From Chondromyces crocatus (lineage in GTDB: Bacteria > Myxococcota_A > Polyangia > Polyangiales > Polyangiaceae), in contig NZ_CP012159.1 of NCBI RefSeq assembly GCF_001189295.1, positions 8,850,501 through 8,914,500 on the forward strand: a stretch of 64,000 nucleotides of DNA, written 5' to 3'. Shown here piece after piece: positions 7,858 through 15,941 of the stretch (positions within the stretch are counted from its first letter, which is position 1; the number at the start of each line of letters is the position of its first letter). The notes below the pieces were generated by a model. The model saw only the letters and a list, made by a program, of their open reading frames with translations. It had not been told where the DNA came from and did not search any database. Position numbers and translations under genes: made by a program.

Positions 7858-8664
7858 ATGGGCAACGAGCCAGCCATCGTCCGCCGCCACCCCTCGCGGG
7901 ATGACGAGACGTTCGACGTCCCAGCAGCCGTCCTGTGCGCCTGCTGCGGCCAGCCCGACTGCGCCGGCTGCACCCCGGCGACCGAGGAAGGCTCTGGCGT
8001 CGTCGCCGTCGTCCCCTGGGAACGTCACACCGACGGCACCTGGACCCGCCTCTGGAGCACCGCCAAGGCCACCACCCTCGGCGCCAACACCTTCTTCGCG
8101 GCCCTCCCTGACGGCGCCATCCTCCCCGCCATGCGCTTCGCCGTCCTCGCTGAAGGCCTCGCCGTCCTGTCCATGCTCGCCGCCCTCCTCCCGCTCGGCG
8201 CCATCGCCCTCCCTGGCCTCACCCTCGAACTCGCGCAGAACCCCAGCGCCCGCGCCAGCGCCGCCCGCTGGCTCCTCTTCGGCGTCCCCTGCCTCGTCAC
8301 CTGGATGATCCTCGCCCACGCCGCCCACGGCGCCGCGCTCGACCTCGGCGCCTCCCGCCAGGGCGCCCACCCTGCCCGACGCCGCGCCCTCCGCTTCGGC
8401 CTCTACGCCTGCGGCTGGGACCTCATGACCGGCCCCCTCGGCGCGCTGTTCGTCCTCTTCTCCGAGGGAAGGAAGCGCATGAACGACCTCCTCTCCGCCG
8501 CCGTCCGCGCTCCCCGCACCGCCTCCAACGCCTACCTGGAAGGGATCCACGCCCTCCCCCCTGCGGCAGCGGCGCGCGCCCAGCGCACAGGAAGCATCGC
8601 GGCTGCGGCCCTCGCCGTGATCTCCGGCTTCGCCATCATCACCGCCCTCGCGCTTCTTCTTTAG
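7858..8664 (+). CDS. multi-pass membrane protein with N-terminal cysteine motif
   Basis: 268 residues. A cysteine cluster C-A-C-C-G-Q-P-D-C-A-G-C (residues 27-38) could bind a metal. Then come about four hydrophobic stretches (roughly residues 98-122, 143-162, 180-200 and the extreme C-terminus, which ends in A-L-L-L). The general shape resembles Yip1-type membrane proteins, but no diagnostic motif was seen. It is probably in an operon with the preceding zinc-ribbon membrane gene (44-base gap). Codon positions are extremely C-rich. Function unknown. Confidence 0.6.
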   Translation: MGNEPAIVRRHPSRDDETFDVPAAVLCACCGQPDCAGCTPATEEGSGVVAVVPWERHTDGTWTRLWSTAKATTLGANTFFAALPDGAILPAMRFAVLAEGLAVLSMLAALLPLGAIALPGLTLELAQNPSARASAARWLLFGVPCLVTWMILAHAAHGAALDLGASRQGAHPARRRALRFGLYACGWDLMTGPLGALFVLFSEGRKRMNDLLSAAVRAPRTASNAYLEGIHALPPAAAARAQRTGSIAAAALAVISGFAIITALALLL

Positions 8665-8668
8665 CGCC

Positions 8669-8713
8669 AGCGCCGCGTCCACTAGCGCCGCGTCCACTAG
8701 CGTCGCGTCCACC
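8669..8713. repeat. 15-base tandem repeat, three copies
   Basis: Units of AGCGCCGCGTCCACT at 8669-8683 and 8684-8698, with a third diverged copy at 8699-8713, just after the stop of the membrane-protein gene. Degenerate copies may continue to about 8790. Confidence 0.75.
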
Positions 8714-8844
8714 AGCACCGCTGCCAGTCAGCATCGCTGCCGCCTCCAGCACCGCCGCCAGTCGAGGCCGTCGATGCCAGTCAGCACCGCCGCCCCGCAC
8801 CGACACGCGCGCAGCGCCCACCGAGCAGAAGCGGCCCTCGCCGC

Positions 8845-9873
8845 TCAGTGCTGATGCTGGTGCTTCTGATCCTTCAACGACGGCGCACTCGGCTTCCGGC
8901 TCGCCGGCAGCGCCCCGGGACGCCGCGTCGGCTGCAGCTCCCCCGCCGTCGACACCTCCAGCAGCGACACCGCCTCCGGATTGAACTCCGACAGGTGCTC
9001 CTTCCGGAGCCGCGCCAGGAGCTCCTTCACCTGCGCGTCCGCCTTCTGGTGCGCCAGCATCTGCCGGATCCCGGCGCCTTCCTGCTCCAGCGGCCGCGTC
9101 ACCGCCTTCATGCTCTGACGACGCCACACCACCGCCCAGCGTTTCCCCTCCGGCACCGGCTCGGGCACCAGCTCTGCGTCCTTCACCTTCGACGCCGCCT
9201 CCAGCAACCTCGGATCCACCTGCAGCTCGGGATCCGTCGTCGCCCCGTCCGGCAGCACGAACCCCAGGTTCCCGCCCCGCAGGCTCGACGACTTGTCCAG
9301 CGACTTCTCCCTCGCCAGATCGTTCCACTTCTGCACGTCCAGCGACGCCTTCTGGAGTTCCGCGATCAGCTCCGCCGCCTCCTCGCGCGTCGCCACCAGG
9401 ATCCGCCACAGCGCCACCCGCGCCGGCGACACGAACTTCTCCTTGTTCGCCTCGTAGAACACGCGCACCTCCTCATCGGAGACCGGCGACGTCTTCACCA
9501 GCTCTGCGCGCATCCGCCCCAGCAGTGCCCCGCGCAGCACCGAACGACGCCGCTCCTGCACCTCGGGCCGCTCCTTCACCCCCGTCTGCTCTGCCCCTTG
9601 CGCGAGCAGCAGGTCGCGGATCATCACCTCGTCCACGAAGCGCTTCCGGATCTCCTCCTGCGTCGACCCGTAGGCCACGAGCTGGAAGGGCGCCATCTGC
9701 CCCATCCGCCGCTCCACATCGCGCACCGTGATCACCGCATCCCCCACCCGGGCGACCACGGCATCTTCCCGCGCATCCGCGCGCACCGAGCTGCTCGTCC
9801 CCACTGCCACGACCGCGGCCAGCACCGCAGCCCCGAGGACCGTCACCGCCGAATTTCGCCAACGCGCGCGCAT
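8845..9873 (-). CDS. PpiC/SurA-type periplasmic peptidyl-prolyl isomerase or chaperone
   Basis: 342 residues from the ATG at 9871-9873. A signal sequence / N-terminal membrane segment (about residues 11-30, ending S-S-V-R-A-D-A) is followed by a SurA_N-like helical domain (R-V-G-D-A-V-I-T-V-R-D-V, R-K-R-F-V-D-E-V-M-I-R-D-L-L) and a parvulin-type rotamase domain. The rotamase starts near S-P-A-R-V-A-L-W-R-I-L-V, has G-G-N-L-G-F-V, and ends near V-W-R-R-Q-S. It closes with a His-rich tail H-Q-H-Q-H. It probably helps fold outer-membrane or secreted proteins. The W replacing the usual H in the 'arILv' strand suggests weak isomerase activity. Confidence 0.82.
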   Translation of the reverse strand: MRARWRNSAVTVLGAAVLAAVVAVGTSSSVRADAREDAVVARVGDAVITVRDVERRMGQMAPFQLVAYGSTQEEIRKRFVDEVMIRDLLLAQGAEQTGVKERPEVQERRRSVLRGALLGRMRAELVKTSPVSDEEVRVFYEANKEKFVSPARVALWRILVATREEAAELIAELQKASLDVQKWNDLAREKSLDKSSSLRGGNLGFVLPDGATTDPELQVDPRLLEAASKVKDAELVPEPVPEGKRWAVVWRRQSMKAVTRPLEQEGAGIRQMLAHQKADAQVKELLARLRKEHLSEFNPEAVSLLEVSTAGELQPTRRPGALPASRKPSAPSLKDQKHQHQH

Positions 9874-9905
9874 TGCCCGCGTTATTGCCGCGCCTCGGGG
9901 ACGGG

Positions 9906-11297
9906 TCAAGGACCCTGGCACCACCCCATCCACGCCCCCAGCGCCGCCACCAGAAGGAGCGGCCACGCGACCCGCAGAAACCCGACCACTTCCGCCCGCA
10001 GCCCCTGCCGCGCCCGCCGCGCGGACTCGGCCACCCCGACGCGGCGCACCCGCTCCTTCTCGATCTCCCCGCGCTCCTCGTCATCCAGCGGATCGTCACC
10101 CGACAGGTAGTGCAGGTGGTGCGTCACCTCGTGGTCCAGCGTCTCCTTGATCTCCGCCAGTACATCGAACCCCGGATCTGCCCGGTGCTCCGCCTCGAAC
10201 GACCGGTAAAAGATCCTCACCTCCGGCGGCCGCTCGATCATCAGCACCGGATCCATCCCCCCTGGCGTGTAACAGCCCAGCAGCGGCTCCCCGCCATCGT
10301 CACAGAGCGGCACCCCCGCATCCACGAACAGATCGATGTTGCGCACCCCGCGCACCCGGTACACCCGCTCTGCGGCTTCGCGCACCTCCCGCTCGAACGC
10401 ATCCAGATCCGGGAACGCCGCCCGCTCGCCGCCTCTCCTCCGCCCCCCGGCCCGCACCTCACCCCGCGACAGTTCACGCTCCAGCGGCACATCCAGATCG
10501 TTGCGCGCCCCGCACCCCGCGCACCGATGCACCGCCCAGAGCCGCGCCGGATAACGCGCCTCGTGGTACACATCCACCACCGCGGACCACGCCGCCTCTG
10601 GCGCTTCCGAGAGCGCCTCCGCGATCACCGACGCCCGCCGCTCGCTCCCCAGCGCCACCACCCCCATCGCCGCTGCCACCGCAGGCGTCATCCGCAGCGA
10701 CCTCCCACCAGCCGCCAGCAGCAGCGGCATCGCCTCATCCACCGTTCGCTCGGCCAACCGCACCCGCCGGCACAGCGTCCCCCCTGCGCGAAACGCCGGC
10801 ACCGCGTGCCACGCCCCTGCATCGAACGACCGATCCAGATCTGGATCGTGCAGCTCCCCGTCCGTGAACGGCCCCACCTCCAGCAACGCCGAAGGCGCCG
10901 CCCGGAACACCTCACCGCAGTTCTCGCAAGAGAACTCCCCCTCCTCCTCCGGCACCACCGACGCCCACGCCAGCAGCGCCCGGAGCACGTGCGCATCCCG
11001 CAGCGACAGCGCCCCGATCGCCACCGCCTCTCCCCCCTCCGTCACCACCCCCGCCCCCTCCAGCACCCGCAGATCCCGCAGCCATGGCGCCCCCTCGCGC
11101 GCCGCCAGCGCCCCCTCTCCCTCCACGCGACGCGCCTCTCCGAGCGCCTCCCCCACGACCTCCCGCGCCGCGACCCGCGCTGCCGCATCCGACAGACACA
11201 GCACCCGACCCGAAGGAACGTGCACCCGCTCGGGCAGCACCCGCCCGGATGCCCCGCTCACCCCCGCCTCACCCACCACCGCTCGTCCTTGCGCCAT
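9906..11297 (-). CDS. zincin-like metalloprotease with C-terminal membrane anchor
   Basis: 463 residues. A metallopeptidase motif H-E-V-T-H (H389, E390, H393) followed by L-H-Y-L-S-G-D-D-P-L-D-D-E-E resembles the small zincin family in which a Gly and Asp close the site. The N-terminal half holds C-E-N-C and C-A-G-C zinc-ribbon pairs and R-V-L-C-L-S-D near residue 32. A single hydrophobic helix (about residues 441-458) sits at the extreme C-terminus, so the catalytic domain is tethered to a membrane. The fusion of zinc-ribbon-like regions with this catalytic domain is not a layout I recognise. It lies between the PATAN gene and the PpiC gene, all on the minus strand. Confidence 0.65.
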   Translation of the reverse strand: MAQGRAVVGEAGVSGASGRVLPERVHVPSGRVLCLSDAAARVAAREVVGEALGEARRVEGEGALAAREGAPWLRDLRVLEGAGVVTEGGEAVAIGALSLRDAHVLRALLAWASVVPEEEGEFSCENCGEVFRAAPSALLEVGPFTDGELHDPDLDRSFDAGAWHAVPAFRAGGTLCRRVRLAERTVDEAMPLLLAAGGRSLRMTPAVAAAMGVVALGSERRASVIAEALSEAPEAAWSAVVDVYHEARYPARLWAVHRCAGCGARNDLDVPLERELSRGEVRAGGRRRGGERAAFPDLDAFEREVREAAERVYRVRGVRNIDLFVDAGVPLCDDGGEPLLGCYTPGGMDPVLMIERPPEVRIFYRSFEAEHRADPGFDVLAEIKETLDHEVTHHLHYLSGDDPLDDEERGEIEKERVRRVGVAESARRARQGLRAEVVGFLRVAWPLLLVAALGAWMGWCQGP

Positions 11298-11312
11298 CCG
11301 CTCCCGGGAGGT

Positions 11313-12329
11313 CTAGCGCTTCGACGCCGGCGACACCCGCCCTTCGCTCAGCGGCTGCAGCGATCGCAGCGACGACGACGGCGGCCCGCTCACCCCTGAC
11401 GGCTCATCATCGATCTCCGGATCCGAGCGCCGATCCCGACCTCTCGTCCGCGACGACATCGGCGCGCGCTCCCCGTCTCCCGACGGATCCGGCGCCGCGG
11501 CGCCCAGCCGGTGCAGCGTCGGCCGCAGGTGCAACCGCCCGAGCCGCTGCGAACTCGAGCTCACCGGCGGCATCGACGACGTCACGCCCAGCGGCAGCGC
11601 GCCGGTTCCCAGATCGATGTAGCGCGTGATGAGCAGCGTGTAGATCACGTTCCGGATCGTCTCCGGGTGAGCCACCCTCGTCGCCAGCAGCTCGTCCAGC
11701 GTGAGCGGCTCGTCGCGCAGCTGCCGGAGCACCTCCATCTCCCGCCCACCGAACCCGAACCGCCCCGGATCCAGCGCCGGATGCATCCGCAGCGGCATCG
11801 ACGACACCCGATCCAGCATCATCGCCCGCTGCGCCGAACGGGCCCCGTACTCCCGCAGCCCCGCCCAGAGCAACGCCAGCGGCCCCACCGTCGCCGGCTC
11901 ACCGCCCCACTCCTCCAGCACCGACTGCCCCTCGAAGTACCGGTAGTGCGTCTCCGCCGGCAGCGAGAACAACCGCACCATCCGCTTGACGAACTGGACC
12001 TCGGCCACCCACTCCAGCGTCACCGCGTCCACGCACCCCGACAGCAACAGCACATCGCCGATGAGCCCCCGCGTCGCCAGCGCCGCGTCCACGATCTCCC
12101 GCGACACCAGCCCATCCGCGACCAGCAGCTCACCGAACAGCGCGTAAGCATCCCCCGGCCGCACCTTCACTGCCGACCCGCGCAGGAACTGGACCACGTG
12201 TTCCGCGCCGTCGGGCTCGGAGAACACCATCGCCCCGCTCAACCGCCGGTCCGCTGCGTAGACGAGGAGGTGCGCTATCGGCGTACGCTCGAGCTTCCCC
12301 TCGGCGGTCACAGCGCCCTCCAACGGCAT
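11313..12329 (-). CDS. PATAN/DUF4388-type regulatory protein
   Basis: 338 residues. The N-terminal ~110 residues fit the DUF4388 (PATAN) domain: G-K-L-E-R-T-P-I-A-H-L-L, G-A-M-V-F, a paired-strand region and G-D-A-Y-A-L-F-G-E-L-L-V. A helical middle follows, then a low-complexity S/R/D-rich tail (from about residue 255). PATAN domains occur in bacterial regulators, often next to response-regulator genes, and are thought to mediate protein interactions. Here the protein is divergent from an NtrC-type regulator across a repeat-bearing intergenic region. No output domain is visible. Confidence 0.7.
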   Translation of the reverse strand: MPLEGAVTAEGKLERTPIAHLLVYAADRRLSGAMVFSEPDGAEHVVQFLRGSAVKVRPGDAYALFGELLVADGLVSREIVDAALATRGLIGDVLLLSGCVDAVTLEWVAEVQFVKRMVRLFSLPAETHYRYFEGQSVLEEWGGEPATVGPLALLWAGLREYGARSAQRAMMLDRVSSMPLRMHPALDPGRFGFGGREMEVLRQLRDEPLTLDELLATRVAHPETIRNVIYTLLITRYIDLGTGALPLGVTSSMPPVSSSSQRLGRLHLRPTLHRLGAAAPDPSGDGERAPMSSRTRGRDRRSDPEIDDEPSGVSGPPSSSLRSLQPLSEGRVSPASKR

Positions 12330-12686
12330 GATGGTCGATCACGCTACCACAGCCTGCCCAGCCTCAGCGCTCGCATTCGTGTCGCCACCAACCTTCTGAT
12401 CGCGTGCGCCAAGAACTTGCCACACAGAGCCGGATCTGCGCGCTGCCTCTGCCGCGCCTGACGGCCTGACGCCTCGCTCCCGCGACCCACCCGCGCCCCA
12501 CCCGCGCCCCTCCACGCCCTCGCCCGGCCCTGACAGCGCCGCGGCCCACTGCGCCACGGACCACTGCGCCACGGCCTACTGCGCCACGGCCTACTGCGCC
12601 ACGGCCTACTGCGCCACGGCCTACTGCGCCACGGCCTACTGCGCCACGGGCTGCGGCCCGCCTGGCCATGGTTTACCGTGGTCACC
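12330..12686. other. divergent intergenic region holding a minisatellite
   Basis: 357 bases between the PATAN gene (leftward) and the NtrC-type regulator (rightward). Apart from the 15-base repeat array at 12546-12650, no promoter match or conserved gene was found. Several reading frames stay open through the array only because the period is a multiple of three. Confidence 0.6.
12546..12650. repeat. 15-base tandem repeat, seven copies, upstream of an NtrC-type regulator
   Basis: Seven adjacent copies of C(T/C)ACTGCGCCACGG(C/A/G), at 12546, 12561, 12576, 12591, 12606, 12621 and 12636. The inner copies (third to sixth) are identical and the outer ones carry one or two changes. The array ends 36 bases before the regulator's ATG. 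Confidence 0.9.
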
Positions 12687-14078
12687 ATGCCGCGCGGCCA
12701 TGTCCTCGTGCTCGACGACGAGCGCTCGATTCTCACCACCCTCCAGAAGGCGCTGACCCTGGAAGGCTACACCGTCGATGTGGCGGGCGGCATCGCCGTC
12801 GCCGACGACAAGCTCGCCAAGCGCAGCTACGACATCGCCCTCTTCGACGTCTCTCTCCCGGACGGCGATGGCGTCGACCTCCTCAAGCGCCTGCGCCAGA
12901 GTGGCTCCGACCTGCCCGTCATCATGATGAGCGGCCACGCCACCATCGACGCCGCCGTCCGCGCCACGCGCCTCGGCGCCCTCGACTTCCTCGAGAAGCC
13001 CCTCTCCACCGATCGCCTCCTCCTCGTCCTGGACAACGCCCTCCGCCTCGTCCGCGCCGAGGCCGAAGCCAAGACTCTCCGCGCCCAGGCCGGCAAGCTC
13101 GGAGAGCTCATCGGCGACAGCCGCGCCATGGTCGACCTCCGCGACCAGATCGCCCGTGCCGCCAAGGCCGCAGCCACCGTCCTCGTCACCGGCGAGCGCG
13201 GCACCGGCAAAGAACTCGTCGCGCGCGCCATCCACATCGCCTCCAAGCGCGCCAAGGGACCGCTCGAGAAGATGAACTGCGCCGCCGTCCCCAGCGAGCT
13301 GATCGAGAGCGAACTCTTCGGCCACGAAGCCGGCGCCTTCACCGGCGCCACCAAGCAACGCCGCGGCAAGTTCGAGCGCGCCAGCGGCGGCACCCTCTTC
13401 CTCGACGAGGTCGGCGACATGCCCCTCGCCATGCAGGCCAAGCTCCTCCGCGTCCTCCAGGAGCGCGAGATCGAGCGCGTCGGCGGCAACGAGACCCTCA
13501 AGGTCGACGTCCGCGTCGTCGCCGCCACCAACCGCGACCTCACCACCGCCTGCCAGAACGGCCAGTTCCGACCCGACCTCTACGATCGCCTCAACGTCGT
13601 CCCCCTCGCCCTGCCCCCCTTGCGCGCGCGCCGCGAAGACATCCCTCTCCTCGCGCGCCACTTCCTCGCCCTCGCCACCGAAGCCAACGACCGCCCGGGC
13701 ATGAAGCTCTCCGACGCCGGCCTCACGGTCCTCGCCGGCTACAGCTACCCCGGCAACGTCCGCGAGCTGCGCAACATCATCGAGCGCCTCGTCATCCTCA
13801 CCCCTGACGACACCATCGACGCCGACGACGTCCGCCTCTGCCTCGGCGGCCCCGCAAACGGCTCCACCGCCGGCCTCTACCGCCCCGGCGTCCCCTTCCG
13901 CGTCCTCTCCGAAGAAGCCGAGCGCACCATCCTCGAAGAAGCCCTCGCCCACCACAGCGGCCAGATGACCGCCACCGCCCGCGCCCTCGGCCTCGAACGC
14001 AGCCACCTCTACAAAAAGTGCCGTGCCCTCGGCCTGCGAGGCACCGACAAAGCCGACGGCGACGACGACGCCGGCTGA
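12687..14078 (+). CDS. sigma-54-dependent response regulator (NtrC family)
   Basis: 463 residues. The REC domain (residues ~5-115) has D10-D11, phospho-acceptor D54, S83 and K104. The AAA+ domain has a Walker A loop G-E-R-G-T-G-K-E (169-176), sigma-54-contacting G-A-F-T-G-A (216-221), and F-L-D-E-V-G-D as Walker B. The C-terminal Fis-type HTH follows, ending in a D/G-rich tail. Phosphorylation should allow ring assembly and sigma-54 open-complex formation. The ATG at 12687 is preferred over a GTG nine bases upstream. No histidine kinase is adjacent, so it is an orphan regulator here. Confidence 0.93.
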   Translation: MPRGHVLVLDDERSILTTLQKALTLEGYTVDVAGGIAVADDKLAKRSYDIALFDVSLPDGDGVDLLKRLRQSGSDLPVIMMSGHATIDAAVRATRLGALDFLEKPLSTDRLLLVLDNALRLVRAEAEAKTLRAQAGKLGELIGDSRAMVDLRDQIARAAKAAATVLVTGERGTGKELVARAIHIASKRAKGPLEKMNCAAVPSELIESELFGHEAGAFTGATKQRRGKFERASGGTLFLDEVGDMPLAMQAKLLRVLQEREIERVGGNETLKVDVRVVAATNRDLTTACQNGQFRPDLYDRLNVVPLALPPLRARREDIPLLARHFLALATEANDRPGMKLSDAGLTVLAGYSYPGNVRELRNIIERLVILTPDDTIDADDVRLCLGGPANGSTAGLYRPGVPFRVLSEEAERTILEEALAHHSGQMTATARALGLERSHLYKKCRALGLRGTDKADGDDDAG

Positions 14079-14163
14079 GCCCCAGCCCCTCGCCAACACC
14101 ACGACGACGCGACGGCGCTCCAGACGACCAGCACGTCGACGAGCACCAGCGAAGCCAAACGTA

Positions 14164-14265
14164 CCGTGAGGAGAACCGACACCGCGGTGCGGTGGGAGCG
14201 TCATCTCTTCGGAATTTGCCGTGAGGAGAACCGACACCGCGATGCGGTGCGAACGTCATCTCTTC
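14164..14265. repeat. 47-base direct repeat, two copies
   Basis: Copy 1 spans 14164-14210 and copy 2 spans 14219-14265, 55 bases apart, differing at four positions. Both lie in the gap between the convergent NtrC-type regulator and the hypothetical gene. The rest of the 14079-14350 gap shows nothing recognisable. Confidence 0.8.
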
Positions 14266-14350
14266 AGACGCTTCGATGCGGGGACAGACAGCATGCGCTC
14301 CCCGAGCATCCCCTCATGCCACGAGGAGCGCACATCACGCGGCACGCAGC

Positions 14351-15055
14351 TCAGCCGCTCTCGCCTTCGCCTTCACTCTCCCCCGGCTTCGGCGACCTCG
14401 GCCTCGCATCCATGAAGAAGCGCTTCACGTAGTCCCTCTGCCGAGGGAACCGATGCTCCATCGCCCCCCGCAGGCTCGCCAGCGAGAGCGCCGACTCCAC
14501 CACCAGCCGCGCCGCCTCGCTCTTCTTCTGCATCAGCAGCTTGTACCCCGCGTCCCGCGCCCTCAGGAACGACTCCTGCTGCTCCGCCCGGCGCGTGAGA
14601 TCCTGCTGCAGCTTCTCCTTCTCATCGAACGGCGGCACATCGTTCAACCGCTGCACCGCATCGAGCACCGCCCCCGGCTCCGCCGCCAGCGGCTTCTTCA
14701 CCAGCTCATCGACCCGCGTCCCGAACGCGTGGCTCGCATCCAGCCCACTCTTCCCACGAAGCCCCAGCTTCGTCCGCGTGTTGGCCACGCGCACCCCGCG
14801 ATCCAGCACCTCGTCCCCCATCTCCACCTGCCCCTGCAGCACCTCCCCCGGCCCCAGCTCGTGATCCTCGATCGCCAGGTGCACCGACCTGAGCTGCGCC
14901 ACCAGCGGCTCCAGCTTCGACTTCTCGTTCTCGAAGAACGTTCGATCCTCGTCCGTCCGCTCCAGATCCGCAGCGATCGCCGCCGCCAGCGCCCCCATCG
15001 AGTGGGACAGCGCGCGACGCATCAACCGGGTCGAAGAATTGGGTCCAGCAATCAT
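14351..15055 (-). CDS. hypothetical helical protein
   Basis: 234 residues, with AAGAGG about six bases before the ATG. It is mostly charged helix: an N-terminal region with L-E-R-T-D-E-D-R and E-N-E-K-S-K-L, a middle with R-V-D-E-L-V-K-K, a Q-Q-D-L-T-R-R-A-E-Q-Q coiled-coil-like stretch, and a disordered G/E/S tail. No signal peptide, membrane segment or enzyme motif. Likely cytoplasmic. No family recognised; codon bias agrees with its neighbours, so I believe it is real. Confidence 0.6.
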   Translation of the reverse strand: MIAGPNSSTRLMRRALSHSMGALAAAIAADLERTDEDRTFFENEKSKLEPLVAQLRSVHLAIEDHELGPGEVLQGQVEMGDEVLDRGVRVANTRTKLGLRGKSGLDASHAFGTRVDELVKKPLAAEPGAVLDAVQRLNDVPPFDEKEKLQQDLTRRAEQQESFLRARDAGYKLLMQKKSEAARLVVESALSLASLRGAMEHRFPRQRDYVKRFFMDARPRSPKPGESEGEGESG

Positions 15056-15270
15056 AACAACCTCTTTTCCATGTCAGGGTCCACCGCGGAGCGTGTCCGA
15101 CCGCCTCACCACCGTCCACGGAATTTTCCCGCCTCCGACACAATAGGTGCGACCTTCACCCCTTCTGTAGGCGCCCGATTTCCCCAACCATTTCCGCCCC
15201 TCGCCCCCCCATCTCCCCTCCCCCTCCCCCTCGAAGCTCCCCCCTCGACCCCGCCCCGAACCGCATTTCC

Positions 15271-15540
15271 CTCCCCGCGCCGACGCGCGCCCTCACTTCG
15301 CATGCGCACCGACTCCCCGCGCCGACGAACGCACCCACTTCGCATGCGCACCGACTCCCCGCGCCGACGAACGCACCCACTTCGCATGCGCACCGACTCC
15401 CCGCGCCGACGCGCGCCCTCACTTCGCATGCGCACCGACTCCCCGCGCCGACGAACGCACTCACTTCGCACGCGCACCGACTCCCCGCGCCGACGCGCGC
15501 CCCCCACGTCGCATGCGAACGCTCCCCGCGCGTCGACGCA
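15271..15540. repeat. 42-base tandem repeat, about six copies
   Basis: The anchor CTCCCCGCGC recurs exactly every 42 bases at 15271, 15313, 15355, 15397, 15439 and 15481, and once more at about 15522 with a one-base deletion. Copies alternate between two sub-variants (GACGAACGCAC and GACGCGCGCC after the anchor), which suggests duplication of a longer, 84-base block. Confidence 0.9.
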
Positions 15541-15709
15541 CGCAACCTCACACCAAACACGCCCGCGATCCCCCGCCTCCCCCCGTCAGGACTCCCGCCA
15601 TCCCCCGACGCTCACGTCACCCCCGACGCTCACCTCATCCCGCCGCCCCTCCCCCACCATCCCGCAGCGCTCTCGCGCCATCCCGTCTCCCCTTGCACCC
15701 ACCCCCCAA

Positions 15710-15885
15710 GGAGCAGGCGCCTCGCGTGCAGCGGGCTCTGGGGGGGCCCCGCCGCTCTGAGCACCGGCCCCCACCCATCTCCACCTCCCCGCCCCACCTC
15801 CCCCCTCCCCGCTCACAACTTGCCTTCTACAAGGTGCGAATCGGCGGGAGGACCCAGAGCCCGCTGCACGCGAGGCGCCTGCTCC
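15710..15885. repeat. 33-base perfect inverted repeat
   Basis: The left arm 15710-15742 is the exact reverse complement of 15853-15885, with 110 bases between. The right arm overlaps the first copy of the 27-base tandem repeat. It lies just downstream of the TPR/peptidase gene stop (minus strand), so a transcript from that gene would fold into a long stem; no T-run follows. Confidence 0.85.
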
Positions 15886-15941
15886 GCCCGCTGCACGCGA
15901 GGCGCCTGCTCCGCCCGCTGCACGCGAGGCGCCTGCTCCGA
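15861..15941. repeat. 27-base tandem repeat, three copies
   Basis: Copies begin at 15861, 15888 and 15915 with the core CCGCTGCACGCGAGGCGCC. The array ends exactly at the stop codon of the minus-strand TPR/peptidase gene. Confidence 0.9.

Larger units (their letters stand above)
15056..15941. other. 886-base repeat-rich, strongly C-biased intergenic region
   Basis: No gene is credible here. The plus strand is overwhelmingly pyrimidine between about 15170 and 15800. The region contains a 42-base tandem repeat (15271-15540), a 33-base perfect inverted repeat (15710-15742 against 15853-15885) and a 27-base tandem repeat (15861-15941). Frames that stay open across it are by-products of repeat periods divisible by three and of the lack of A/T for stop codons. 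Confidence 0.7.

Noticed and set aside
12344-12739. Minus-strand frames encoding R-P-W-R-S or G-R-G-A-V pentad repeats
   Set aside because: Products of the 15-base array; they overlap the NtrC-type gene start.
15106-15507. Minus-strand frame of 14-residue Arg/Gly/Ser repeats
   Set aside because: Explained by a 42-base (multiple of three) tandem repeat; no ribosome-binding site and equally open in other frames.
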